NCBI GenBank assembly: GCA_963832725.1
Contig: CAWHVG010000002.1
Coordinates: 124,001 to 188,000 of the forward strand
DNA: 64,000 nucleotides
DNA from: JAEZBP01 sp963832725
GTDB lineage: Bacteria > Myxococcota_A > Polyangia > Polyangiales > Sandaracinaceae
Direction of reading: 5' to 3'
A model generated the notes under the pieces. That model was not told the origin of the DNA. It did not search any database and saw only the letters and a list, made by a program, of their open reading frames with translations. A program made the translations under genes and the position numbers. Shown piece by piece: positions 27,162 to 36,112 of this stretch. Each line of letters opens with the position of its first letter. Positions within the stretch are counted from its first letter, which is position 1.

Positions 27162-29512
27162 GTGAAGACGTCGCCAAGTCGCGCATCGAGGGCTGGCTCG
27201 CGCCCATCGCCGGGGCCAGCCCGGCGGGCGAAGACGCGCGCTACGAGCCGCTGCACGAGCAGATCCGGTCCGAGGCGGCGAAGCTCGACTCGCCGACCAC
27301 CGGCCTGCCCAACTGGGCGAAGATCATCAAGGACGCCGAGCAGCTCACGACGCAGAAGTCCAAGGACCTGCTGATCGAGAGCTACGCCGCGTTCGGGCTC
27401 TACCAGGAAGAGGGCCTCCTGGGCCTGGCGTCCGGCGTGTTCTTGCTCGCCGAGAGCATGGAGCGCTTCTGGGACGGGCTGCACCCGCCGGCCAAGCGGA
27501 TCCGCGCGCGGGTGAACGCCATCCAGTGGCTGACGGAAAAGCTGGACACGACGCTGCCCGAGACGCAGGTGACCGCCGCGGACTACGCCGGCGTGATGGC
27601 GCTCGACGCGGCGGTGAAGCTGCTCCGCTCGGTCGTCGCCGACAAGTTCGAGGATCAGGCACCGGCGCTCCGACCGCTCTCGGACGCCATCGAGCGTCTC
27701 AAGCTCTCGCTGCCCGAGGGCGCCGGCGACGCAGGGCATGACACCGAGCCGCCGCCGCCCGGCGAGGCTGCGGCCCCGGCGTCCGCACCAGCCGAGGCTG
27801 CGCCTGCACCGGCGCAGCCTCCCGCAGCTCCAGCGCAACCTGCCGCAGCGCAGCCCGCGCCCACCCAATCTGCGGAGCCCGCTGCGGCGGCCGAGCCCGA
27901 GGTGAACTTCGAGGGCGAGCTCGAGGAGGGCGCCGCCCCCTACCTGGACCCGATCCCGGGCGACAATCCCGCCGGCGAGGACGCCAAGTACGAGCCCGAT
28001 CACGAGGCGCTGCGGAACGACATCGCGGGGCTCGACACGCCCACCGGGGCGCAGCTCGACTGGAGCAAGATTGTTCCCCGCACCGGGACCATCCTGAAGG
28101 AGAAGTCGAAGGATCTCCTGATCGCGTCGTATCTCGCCTACGGCCTGTGGGAGACCGATCGGATCCGCGGCCTCGCCGTGGGGTTCGAGATCGTCTCGCA
28201 GATCTGCGACCGGTATTGGGAAGGCTGCTTCCCACCCGCGAAGCGGATCCGCGGCCGCGCCAACGCGCTCGCGTGGCTCTTGGACCGTATCGAGACGCCG
28301 CTCCCGGAGACCAAGCTCACCGCGGATGACAAGCACGCGGTGGATCTGCTCGAGACCGCGGCCAAGCGCTTCGCGAACGTCGTGCGCGACAGGTTCGAGG
28401 ACGCCGCGCCCTCGTTGAGGCCGCTGCTCGACAACGTGCAGCGACTGAAGATGTCGGTGCCCGCGCCCGCGGCGCCGCCTCCGCCGAAGCCGGCCGCGCC
28501 GCAGGCGGCCGCGCCCCAGCAGCCAAGACCGGCAGCGCAGTCGGCGCCCGCGGCGGCGCCAGCGAAGCCCGCGGCCGTCGCGCTGGGGGACGCGCCGGCG
28601 GCGGCGCTCGCCGATCCCAAGGAGGTCGGCAAGTTCGCGACCGCGCTCGGGAAGTCGCTCGTCGACGCCTCGAAGGTGCTGCGCGAGGCCGCCCCCGGCG
28701 ATCCGAACGCCTACACGTTCGTCCGGTTGGGTCTGGCCCTCGGCTTCAACCCGCCGCCCGCGCAGGGCACCTCGACCAAGGTGCCTCCCCCGCCCGACAC
28801 GACCGTCAAGGACATCGAGGTCTCGGTGGGGAACCAGGCGTGGGAGCAGGTGCTGGCCAAGGCCGAGCTGGCGTTGACCGGCAAGCGCTTCTGGCTGGAT
28901 CTGCACCGCTACAGCGCGCTCGCGCTGACGAACCTCGGGCCCTCGCACCAGAAAGCGCGGGACGCGGTCGTCGCCGGCGCGGCGTTCTGGGTGAAGGCCT
29001 TCCCGGAGCTGCTCGACTACACGTTCGCCAACGGGATGCCCTTCGCCAACGATCTCACCAAGGAGTGGATCCAGACGGAGGTGATGCCCTCGGGCGGCGG
29101 TGCCGGCGGCAGCGGCGACTCCAGCGAGGGCGCCGAGACGCTCTCCAAGGCACGCTCGCTGGCGGCAGGCGGCAAGATGGACGAGGCGCTCACCGAGCTG
29201 GACGCGCTGGCCCACGGCGCGCGCAGCGGCCGGGCGCGCTTCCGGGCGCGGCTGGCGATGGCGCAGGCGCTGTCGACGGGGCAGACGACGGCGGCGGCCG
29301 AAGGCGTCTTCGACGCGCTGCTCGAGGAGATCGACACCGTCGGTCTCGACAAATGGGAGCCGGAGCTCGCGGCCGAGTGCTACCGGGGCCACTTGAGCTG
29401 CCTGAAGCAGCTCAAGAAGCCGAACGATCCAACCATTTCGCAGCAGACGGCGTTGGTATATCGTCGCCTCTGCCGCGTCGATCCGCTCGCTGCCGTGAAG
29501 GCGGGGGCATGA
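27158..29512 (+). CDS. tssA: T6SS protein TssA with two tandem ImpA_N domains
   Basis: A 784-residue TssA (ImpA/VasJ family), about 1.5-2 times the usual length. The ImpA_N domain occurs twice. The first copy, at about residues 10-185, has ASPAGEDARYEPLHEQIRSE, KSKDLLIESYAAFGLY and FWDGLHPPAKRIRARVNAIQ. The second, at about 265-440, has DNPAGEDAKYEPDHEALRND, KSKDLLIASYLAYGLWETD and YWEGCFPPAKRIRGRANALA. Ala/Pro/Gln-rich linkers follow each copy. The C-terminal ~250 residues are helical with a TPR-like stretch and probably form the oligomerising part. TssA organises baseplate priming and sheath growth. The ATG overlaps the tagF stop. Confidence 0.93.
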   Translation: MSEDVAKSRIEGWLAPIAGASPAGEDARYEPLHEQIRSEAAKLDSPTTGLPNWAKIIKDAEQLTTQKSKDLLIESYAAFGLYQEEGLLGLASGVFLLAESMERFWDGLHPPAKRIRARVNAIQWLTEKLDTTLPETQVTAADYAGVMALDAAVKLLRSVVADKFEDQAPALRPLSDAIERLKLSLPEGAGDAGHDTEPPPPGEAAAPASAPAEAAPAPAQPPAAPAQPAAAQPAPTQSAEPAAAAEPEVNFEGELEEGAAPYLDPIPGDNPAGEDAKYEPDHEALRNDIAGLDTPTGAQLDWSKIVPRTGTILKEKSKDLLIASYLAYGLWETDRIRGLAVGFEIVSQICDRYWEGCFPPAKRIRGRANALAWLLDRIETPLPETKLTADDKHAVDLLETAAKRFANVVRDRFEDAAPSLRPLLDNVQRLKMSVPAPAAPPPPKPAAPQAAAPQQPRPAAQSAPAAAPAKPAAVALGDAPAAALADPKEVGKFATALGKSLVDASKVLREAAPGDPNAYTFVRLGLALGFNPPPAQGTSTKVPPPPDTTVKDIEVSVGNQAWEQVLAKAELALTGKRFWLDLHRYSALALTNLGPSHQKARDAVVAGAAFWVKAFPELLDYTFANGMPFANDLTKEWIQTEVMPSGGGAGGSGDSSEGAETLSKARSLAAGGKMDEALTELDALAHGARSGRARFRARLAMAQALSTGQTTAAAEGVFDALLEEIDTVGLDKWEPELAAECYRGHLSCLKQLKKPNDPTISQQTALVYRRLCRVDPLAAVKAGA

Positions 29513-29631
29513 CCTCGACCTGATAAACCGCAGGGGGGTTCACGGAGGCCGGAACTTTCGGCACACTCACCCTCCCCAGGACCAGTCCCGCGCTCGCGCG
29601 CGGGTTTCGACACCACGAGGAGAGCGCAAGC

Positions 29632-30132
29632 ATGGGCAAAGAGGGCTCGGTCGCACCGAAGGAGCGCGTGAACATCACCTACAAGCCGTCGACCGGCGAC
29701 CAGCAGGAGGAGGTCGAGCTTCCGCTCCGCATCCTCATGATGGGCGACTACACCGGGAAGCCCGACGACACGCCGCTCGAAGAGCGCAAGCCGATCAACA
29801 TCGACAAGGACAACTTCAGCGACGTGATGGCCGAGCAGAAGCTCTCGGTCGCTCTCCACGTCGACGACAAGCTCTCGGGCAACGAGGGCGACGAGATGTC
29901 CGTCAACTTGAACTTCAAGTCCCTCAAGGACTTCACGCCGGAGGGCATCGCGGAGCAGGTTCCCGAGCTCCGGCAGCTCATGCAGCTGCGCAACGCGCTC
30001 ACGGCGCTCAAGGGCCCGCTCGGGAACATTCCGAAGTTCCGGAAGCGGATCCAGGAGATGCTCGGAGACGATGCTGCCCGCGACAAGCTCATGAAAGAGC
30101 TTGGCATGGGCGACGAGGGCGACGAGGGCTGA
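29632..30132 (+). CDS. tssB: T6SS contractile sheath small subunit TssB
   Basis: A complete 166-residue TssB (VipA family). ERVNITYKPSTGDQQEEVEL and PLRILMMGDYTGKPDDTPLE give the standard N terminus, followed by NLNFKSLKDFTPEGIAEQVP and LKGPLGNIPKFRKRIQEML. It polymerises with TssC into the contractile sheath. It lies 119 bases after tssA and 28 bases before tssC. GAGAGCG precedes ATG 29632. Confidence 0.95.
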   Translation: MGKEGSVAPKERVNITYKPSTGDQQEEVELPLRILMMGDYTGKPDDTPLEERKPINIDKDNFSDVMAEQKLSVALHVDDKLSGNEGDEMSVNLNFKSLKDFTPEGIAEQVPELRQLMQLRNALTALKGPLGNIPKFRKRIQEMLGDDAARDKLMKELGMGDEGDEG

Positions 30133-30160
30133 TCCACGACCACGCACGGGGTGAACGAAC

Positions 30161-31639
30161 ATGGCGACTGAAGAGCAGACAGAAGGCGCCGAGGCGCTCC
30201 TCGAGGACGGATCGCTTCTCGAGAGCATGCTGGCGGAAGCGAAAATCAAGCCCAACGACGAGACGTACGACGTCGCGCGGCGTGGCATCCAAGCGTTCGT
30301 CACGGAGATGTTGGCGCCCTCCCGCAAGGGCGAGCGCGTCGACAAGGCCGTCGTCGACGCGATGATCGCGGAGATCGACCAGCGCATGAGCGCGCAGATC
30401 AACTCGATCCTCCACCATCCGGACTTCCAGAAGCTCGAGTCCACCTGGCGTGGGCTCAAGCACCTCATCGACAACGTCGACTTCCGAGAGAACATCCGGG
30501 TGTCCGTGCTGAACATCAGCAAGGACCAGCTCCTCGAGGACTTCGAGGACAGCCCGGAGATTGTGAAGTCCGGTCTCTACAAGCACGTGTACTCGAACGA
30601 GTACGGCACGTTCGGCGGCAAGCCCTTCGGCGTGATGGTCGGCAACTACGAGTTCGGCCCGGGGCCGCAGGACATGCAGCTCCTGCAGAACATCTCCTCG
30701 GTGTCGGCGATGTCGCACGCGCCCTTCCTGTCGAACACGGCCGCGTCGATGTTCGGCTGCGAGAGCTACCTCGAGCTGCCGAAGCTCAAGGACCTGCAGA
30801 GCATCTTCGAGGGTCCGCAGTACGCGCGCTGGCACAGCTTCCGGGAGAGCGAGGACAGCCGCTACGTCGGCATGTGCGCTCCGCGCTTCCTGCTGCGTCT
30901 GCCCTACGGTCCCGACACCGTCCCCGTGAAGTCGTTCAACTTCTCCGAGGACGTCGTCGGTCAGCACGACAGCTACCTGTGGGGCTACACGTCGATCGCG
31001 CTCGCGACGCGCGTGGCCGACTCGTTCGCCAAGTACCGCTGGTGCCCGAACATCATCGGCCCGCAGGCGGGTGGCGCGGTGGAGAGCCTTCCGCTGCACC
31101 AGTACGAGGCGATGGGCGAGATTCAGACCAAGTGCCCGACCGAGGTGCAGCTCACCGAGCGTCGCGAGTACGAGATGAGCGAGCAGGGCCTCATCGGTCT
31201 GACCTTCCGCAAGGACAGCGACAACGCGGCGTTCTTCTCCGCGAACAGCTGCCAGAAGCCGAAGATCTTCGCGAACACGCCGGAGGGCAAGGCGGCGGAG
31301 ACGAACTACCGTCTCGGCACCCAGCTCCCCTACATGTTCATCATCACCCGCCTCAGCCACTACCTGAAGGTGCTCCAGCGCGAGCAGATCGGGACGTGGA
31401 AGGAGCGCGCGGATCTCGAGCGCGAGCTCAACACCTGGATCAAGCAGTACGTCGTCGACATGGAGAACCCGGCTCCGGCCGTCCGTTCGCGCAAGCCGCT
31501 CCGCGCGGCGCAGATCATCGTCGAAGAGGTCGAGGGCCAGCCCGGCTGGTACCGCTGCAGCCTGAAGGTGCGCCCGCACTTCAAGTACATGGGCGCGAGC
31601 TTCACGCTCTCCCTGGTGGGCAAGCTCGACAAGAACTGA
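30161..31639 (+). CDS. tssC: T6SS contractile sheath large subunit TssC
   Basis: A complete 492-residue TssC (VipB family). FQKLESTWRGLKHLIDNVDF, VSVLNISKDQLLEDFED, GVMVGNYEFGPGPQDMQLLQ, SAMSHAPFLSNTAASMFG and the C-terminal KVRPHFKYMGASFTLSLVGK are all present. It pairs with TssB. Comparing it with the divergent TssB/TssC-like gene at 7271-9133 shows what that paralogue lacks. It is the last gene of the rightward operon and is followed by a strong terminator. Confidence 0.96.
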   Translation: MATEEQTEGAEALLEDGSLLESMLAEAKIKPNDETYDVARRGIQAFVTEMLAPSRKGERVDKAVVDAMIAEIDQRMSAQINSILHHPDFQKLESTWRGLKHLIDNVDFRENIRVSVLNISKDQLLEDFEDSPEIVKSGLYKHVYSNEYGTFGGKPFGVMVGNYEFGPGPQDMQLLQNISSVSAMSHAPFLSNTAASMFGCESYLELPKLKDLQSIFEGPQYARWHSFRESEDSRYVGMCAPRFLLRLPYGPDTVPVKSFNFSEDVVGQHDSYLWGYTSIALATRVADSFAKYRWCPNIIGPQAGGAVESLPLHQYEAMGEIQTKCPTEVQLTERREYEMSEQGLIGLTFRKDSDNAAFFSANSCQKPKIFANTPEGKAAETNYRLGTQLPYMFIITRLSHYLKVLQREQIGTWKERADLERELNTWIKQYVVDMENPAPAVRSRKPLRAAQIIVEEVEGQPGWYRCSLKVRPHFKYMGASFTLSLVGKLDKN

Positions 31640-31665
31640 GTCGGTTCGAACGGTTCTGGGCATGA

Positions 31666-31699
31666 GAAGGCGCGTCTCTTCGGAGGCGCGCCTTCTTTT
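31666..31699 (+). terminator. Rho-independent terminator after tssC
   Basis: GAAGGCGCGTCTC (31666-31678), loop TTCG, then GAGGCGCGCCTTC (31683-31695) form a 13-bp stem with one G-T pair and a stable TTCG tetraloop, followed by TTTT. It begins 26 bases after the tssC stop and lies just before the convergent end of the transporter gene. Confidence 0.9.
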
Positions 31700-31722
31700 C
31701 ATGTCGGGCTGGTTCGGTGCGC

Positions 31723-32979
31723 TCAGCCCTCGAGCTCGGCCGTCTCCTCGAGCTCGAGGCCCGTCGTCTCGGGCATCAGCCAGAGGATGAGGCCGAGGGC
31801 GAGCAGAGGGCCGATCGCGCTGACGGCGACCGGCGGGCCCCAGCCGTAGACCGTGGCCGCCTGCCCGACCGCGAGCGGCGCCAGCACGTAGCCGATGCGT
31901 CCGAGCATGTTGTTCGACCAGGCAAAGGCGTCGCTGCGCAGGTGGGTCGGGAAGAGCTCGGTGGTGTATGCGTTGAGCACCGGGAGAACGGCGCTGGCGC
32001 TGAAGATGGCGCCGAGGACGCCGAGCGTGATCACCACCATGTTCTGGTCGAACGTGTAGGCGCTCACGCAGCTCACGACCGTGACCAGGAAGATGATGAC
32101 GGCGCCGTTGCGGCGGCCGAGCTTGTCGATGAGCTTGCCGACCGCGAAGACCAGCGGCATCGCGCCGACGGCCGCGATGCTGATGACCAGCCCGACCTGC
32201 CCGTCGTCGAGGTGGGGGCCGCGCGCCGGAGGAGGAGCGACGGCGTACTCCTTCCAGAAGGTCACGGCGGTCTGCGTGCAGACGTAGGTCAGCGCCCAGA
32301 TCAGCGCGAGCTGGAGCATGCGCTTGCGGTACGGCGTCCGGAAGATGCGGAAGAGGGGCTTCGGTGCGCGCCGCTCGCTCTCGTCGAGCGCGGAGAAGCG
32401 CGCGCTCTCGTGCAGGCTGCGTCGCGCGAACGCGACCAAGAGGAGAGGGACCGTGCCGACGAAGTAGACGGTTCGCCAACCCCAGGGTGTCCCGAGCAGG
32501 AGCGGGACCAGCCCGGCACACGTGACCGCCCCGAAGGACGAGAACGCCTGGATCAGGCCCATCATCAAACCGCGCTTCTCCGCGGGGAATTCCTCGGCCG
32601 CGTACACCATGCTGATGGCCCACTCGGCGATGAGGAAGATGCGGGCGACGAGCTGGAAGGCCGCGAACGCCCAGACGTTCGGAGCGAGCCCCGTCAGCAG
32701 CGAGAAGAGCGTGTAGCCCACGATTGTGATGGTGAGCAGCCGGCGGCGGCCCCAGCGGTCGGCCTGCCGCACCAGCAAGTAGGCGAGCACGGTCCCGATG
32801 TTGATGACGGTGACCACCAATCCGCCGGTGGCTTCGTCGACGCCGAGATCGTGACGGAACTCCGGAAGGATCTGCGTGAGCGCGATCTGGTCGTAGCCTT
32901 CGAAGAAGGTCGCGACGCTGAGGAAGACGAAGAGGCGTCGCTGTTGCCCGCCCGCTGGGCTCGCGTCGGTTGCTGCCAT
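31723..32979 (-). CDS. MFS transporter, sugar/organic-acid porter type
   Basis: A ~418-residue major facilitator with about 12 membrane helices. The loop 2-3 motif is DRWGRRRLL, with a matching repeat (IDKLGRRNG) in the second half. RIFLIAEWAISMVYAAEEFP and TELFPTHLRSDAFAWSNN resemble the E-x-F-P-x-x-x-R motifs of metabolite:H+ symporters. ATG 32979 is chosen because hydrophobic helix 1 (LFVFLSVATFFEGYDQIAL) follows at a normal distance. The substrate cannot be read from the sequence. It converges on tssC and is divergent from the aldehyde dehydrogenase gene. Confidence 0.85.
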   Translation of the reverse strand: MAATDASPAGGQQRRLFVFLSVATFFEGYDQIALTQILPEFRHDLGVDEATGGLVVTVINIGTVLAYLLVRQADRWGRRRLLTITIVGYTLFSLLTGLAPNVWAFAAFQLVARIFLIAEWAISMVYAAEEFPAEKRGLMMGLIQAFSSFGAVTCAGLVPLLLGTPWGWRTVYFVGTVPLLLVAFARRSLHESARFSALDESERRAPKPLFRIFRTPYRKRMLQLALIWALTYVCTQTAVTFWKEYAVAPPPARGPHLDDGQVGLVISIAAVGAMPLVFAVGKLIDKLGRRNGAVIIFLVTVVSCVSAYTFDQNMVVITLGVLGAIFSASAVLPVLNAYTTELFPTHLRSDAFAWSNNMLGRIGYVLAPLAVGQAATVYGWGPPVAVSAIGPLLALGLILWLMPETTGLELEETAELEG

Positions 32980-33325
32980 GGGTGCGCGATGATCGGCTCC
33001 ATGGTGCCGGAGGTAAAGGCCGTCGCACGATTCTCGGCCTGGTTGCTCGGCGCGCGCCGGCGTGTGGGACCCGCAGACGCGGGCGAGTGCCATCGGGTGG
33101 ATGCGGGCGTGCCGATTTCCGCCGGGGTCGGGCTCTCGATGGACTGCGTGCAGTCCGTCGAGGTACCGAGCCCGAAGCAATTCGGAGCGCGACGGGCCCG
33201 GCACGGCGTGCGGGCTGACGAGGAAATGCGGGGTGTTTTCGAGGAGCGACGGGCGACGTGACGGGGGCGTACCGCCCGAAAGACGAGGAGCGAGGTACTT
33301 CGACGGGCTGCTAGAGTAGGGCCGC
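32980..33325. other. Divergent intergenic region, MFS transporter / aldehyde dehydrogenase
   Basis: These 346 bases should hold the promoters of both flanking genes. The frames open across it have no family resemblance. I see no clear operator dyad, promoter box or small gene. Confidence 0.45.
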
Positions 33326-34717
33326 ATGACCGACACACTGAAGACCATCTCGCCCGTCGACGGGCGCGTTTACGTGGAACGTCCGCTGGCGTCGCAGGCC
33401 GAGCTGGACGCGACCTTGACCGAGGCGAAAGAGGCCTCCCGAGCCTGGCGCGAGACGGCGCTCGAACGGCGCGCCGAGCTGGTGGGCGCGTTCGTGGACC
33501 GCGTCCTCGAGAAGAAGGACGTCCTCGCGGACGAGCTGACCTGGCAGATGGGGCGCCCGCGCTCGCAGACGCCTGGTGAGCTGGCCGGGTTCGAGGAGCG
33601 GGCCCGGGCGATGATCCGGCTCGGCCTGGACGTGCTACGCGACGCCGAAGTGGGCCCGAAGGAGGGCTTTACGCGCTTCATGCGCCGCGAGCCGCTGGGC
33701 GTGGTGCTGGTGCTCGCGCCCTGGAACTACCCGTGGCTGACGGCGGTGAATTCCGTGGTCCCGGCGCTGATGGCCGGAAACACCGTCGTCCTCAAGCACT
33801 CCGACCAGACGCCGCTCGTCGCCGAGCGGATGGCGGAGGCGGCGCGCGAGGCCGGGCTTCCGGCGGGCGCTCTTCAAGCGATTCACATGAGCCACGAACG
33901 GGTGGCCGAAGCCGTCCGCGATCGACGCGTCGACCACGTGGCCTTCACCGGCAGCGTGGGCGGCGGGCATGCGGTGAACGAGGCGGCGGCGAGCCGCTTC
34001 ATCGGCGTCGGGCTCGAGCTCGGCGGGAAGGATCCCGGCTACGTCTGCGCCGACGCCGACGTGGAGGCCGCGGCCGCCGGGCTGGTGGATGGCGCATTCT
34101 TCAACAGCGGTCAGAGCTGCTGCGGCATCGAGCGCATCTACGTCCACGAGCGCGTCTACGATGACTTTCTCGAGCGGGCGGTGACGCTCACCCGCGCCTA
34201 CGTGCTCGGTGATCCGACCGACCCGGCCACGAACCTCGGTCCGGTGGTGCGCGTGTCGGCCGCGCAGGGGATCCGAAGGCAGATCGACGCCGCCCTCTCG
34301 GCGGGCGCGCGCCGGCTGACAGATCCGACCTCGTTTCCGGCGGTGGCGGAGCGCGGCGACCCCTATCTCGCTCCCGAGATCGTCGTGGACGTCAGCCACG
34401 AGATGGACCTGATGCGCGAGGAGACCTTCGGTCCGGTCGTCGGCGTGATGCGCGTGGCCGACGACGAGGAGGCGATCCGGCTGATGAACGACAGCCGCTA
34501 CGGCTTGACCGCGTCGGTCTGGACCACCGATCGAGAGCGCGCCGTCCGGATCGGCGGCCGCGTCCAGACCGGGACGTGCTTCATGAACCGTTGCGACTAT
34601 CTCGACCCCGAGCTGGCGTGGGTGGGCGTCAAGGACTCGGGACGCGGCTGCACGCTCTCGAAGATTGGCTACGAGCACCTCACCCGACCCAAGTCCTTCC
34701 ATCTGCGCCACGCTTGA
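33326..34717 (+). CDS. NAD(P)-dependent aldehyde dehydrogenase
   Basis: A 463-residue aldehyde dehydrogenase that oxidises an aldehyde to the acid in the cytoplasm. The coenzyme-binding block LAPWNYPWLTAVNSVVPALM, the general-base Glu in LELGGKDP, the nucleophile in FFNSGQSCCGIERIYV and the C-terminal EETFGPVVGVMR are all intact. The first of the two adjacent Cys aligns with the catalytic one. The length is slightly short of the usual 480-500, like succinate-semialdehyde-type members. The substrate is unknown. Confidence 0.92.
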   Translation: MTDTLKTISPVDGRVYVERPLASQAELDATLTEAKEASRAWRETALERRAELVGAFVDRVLEKKDVLADELTWQMGRPRSQTPGELAGFEERARAMIRLGLDVLRDAEVGPKEGFTRFMRREPLGVVLVLAPWNYPWLTAVNSVVPALMAGNTVVLKHSDQTPLVAERMAEAAREAGLPAGALQAIHMSHERVAEAVRDRRVDHVAFTGSVGGGHAVNEAAASRFIGVGLELGGKDPGYVCADADVEAAAAGLVDGAFFNSGQSCCGIERIYVHERVYDDFLERAVTLTRAYVLGDPTDPATNLGPVVRVSAAQGIRRQIDAALSAGARRLTDPTSFPAVAERGDPYLAPEIVVDVSHEMDLMREETFGPVVGVMRVADDEEAIRLMNDSRYGLTASVWTTDRERAVRIGGRVQTGTCFMNRCDYLDPELAWVGVKDSGRGCTLSKIGYEHLTRPKSFHLRHA

Positions 34718-34745
34718 GCGCCCTCTCGGGAACAACCCGGCCCGC

Positions 34746-35006
34746 GTGAACGTAGGAACGATCGTGATTTGGATGCTCATCGGTGCCGGCTCCGTGCTCG
34801 CCGTCCTCTACTGGTACGGCAAGTGGAAGCGGAGCCGTCGCGGTGGCCTCGTGAAGAGGCTTCGGCGCGAGCTCCGGCGTCTCGTCCACGATCCCGCTGT
34901 GGCCGAGCGCTTGGTGAACGCCGAGCGCGCTCGCGATCCGGAGAGCTCGGAGATCACGATCCTCCGCAAGGTGATGCGCCGCTTGAGGCGCGACCGGCAC
35001 CGCTGA
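34746..35006 (+). CDS. Small membrane-anchored basic protein
   Basis: An 86-residue unrecognised protein starting at GTG 34746, 28 bases after the dehydrogenase stop. An N-terminal helix (IVIWMLIGAGSVLAVLYWYG) would cross the membrane. It is followed by a strongly basic, helical tail (KWKRSRRGGLVKRLRRELRR ... RKVMRRLRRDRHR). The composition suggests a cytoplasmic tail binding an acidic surface or nucleic acid, but this is only a guess. Confidence 0.55.
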   Translation: MNVGTIVIWMLIGAGSVLAVLYWYGKWKRSRRGGLVKRLRRELRRLVHDPAVAERLVNAERARDPESSEITILRKVMRRLRRDRHR

Positions 35007-35077
35007 GAGCGACGCGAGGCGACCCCGACAGGACGGCGGTGCGCCGAACCGCGATCGATTCGCGGCGGGCGACGCGA

Positions 35078-35992
35078 TCAGAAGCGGGCCACGACGACGG
35101 TGACGTTGTCGGTTCCGCCGGCTTCGTTGGCCTGTTCGATGAGGTCGCGGGCGACGGGTTCGACGTCCTCGCCCGCCGCGGCGCGAGCCATGGCCTCGCC
35201 GATGCTCGCGCGGGGCACGTGCTTGCTCAGTCCGTCGCTGCAGAGCATCACCACGTCGCCGGGGAAGAGCAGCGCGTGGTGCAGCTCGACCCGGAGCTCG
35301 TCGGTGTCTCCCCCGACCGCGTTGACCAGGATGTTGCTGAAGTCCGAGGTCTCCGCCTCCGACTCGCTGATGACCTTGTTGTCCACGAGCTGCTGCGCCA
35401 GCGTGTGGTCGCGCGTGACCTGGTGGATCTCGCCGTCGCGGTACGCGTACATCCGGCTGTCGCCGACGTGGACGACGAAGAGGTTCGGCCAGGTCACGTA
35501 GGCCATCGTCAGCGTCGTCCCCATGCCCTGCCGGCCGGACGTCTCGCCGGCTTGGCGCACCTCCGCCTGACACTGCTTCACGGCCTCGCGAAGACCGGCG
35601 GCCAGGATTCGGCTGTCGTCCTTGCTCCGCGGGAGCGACCACGGCATCAGCGTGAACGCGTAGCGGGCGAGCGCGTCGATGGTCATCGCGCTCGCGACCT
35701 CGCCGGCGGCGTGGCCGCCCATCCCGTCCGCCACGATCATGAGCCAGCCCTGCGGCGGGCCCTTCACCTTGGTGCCGTCGTTGACCGGCCGGCTCGATTG
35801 ATGGACCCGCATCGAGCGCTCGAGCTGTGCGACGAGGAAGCTGTCCTCGTTGTGCTCGCGCACCATGCCGACGTCCGTGATGCCGAAGACCGATGGCTCG
35901 ACCGGCTTCTCACCGAGCTCCGCCAACTCTCTGACAGGTGACCCGAGGGTCGGGATCTGTGTCGTGATGTCGTCCCGGACGGCTTCGTCCAT
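35078..35992 (-). CDS. PP2C-family Ser/Thr protein phosphatase
   Basis: A ~304-residue PPM/Stp1-like phosphatase that removes phosphate from Ser/Thr residues using two metal ions. DVGMVREHNEDSFL, MIVADGMGGHAAGEVAS, QGMGTTLTMAYV, VHVGDSRMYAYRDGEIHQVT, VMLCSDGLSKHV and AGGTDNVTVVVARF place all metal-binding aspartates. ATG 35992 is preferred; an in-frame GTG lies two codons upstream. It stands alone, divergent from the sugar dehydrogenase gene. It could counter the Ser/Thr kinases in this window or the FHA-linked T6SS switch, but position does not prove that. Confidence 0.92.
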   Translation of the reverse strand: MDEAVRDDITTQIPTLGSPVRELAELGEKPVEPSVFGITDVGMVREHNEDSFLVAQLERSMRVHQSSRPVNDGTKVKGPPQGWLMIVADGMGGHAAGEVASAMTIDALARYAFTLMPWSLPRSKDDSRILAAGLREAVKQCQAEVRQAGETSGRQGMGTTLTMAYVTWPNLFVVHVGDSRMYAYRDGEIHQVTRDHTLAQQLVDNKVISESEAETSDFSNILVNAVGGDTDELRVELHHALLFPGDVVMLCSDGLSKHVPRASIGEAMARAAAGEDVEPVARDLIEQANEAGGTDNVTVVVARF

Positions 35993-36112
35993 GGCCACCT
36001 CGTATCCGCTGAGGATACCCGCGCTCTGGGGTCCTCGCCCAGCCCCTGACGCACCGACCCTCGTGCCTACGAACGGGCCGAGGCATCGGGGGACCGTGTG
36101 GGAGGGGGAACG

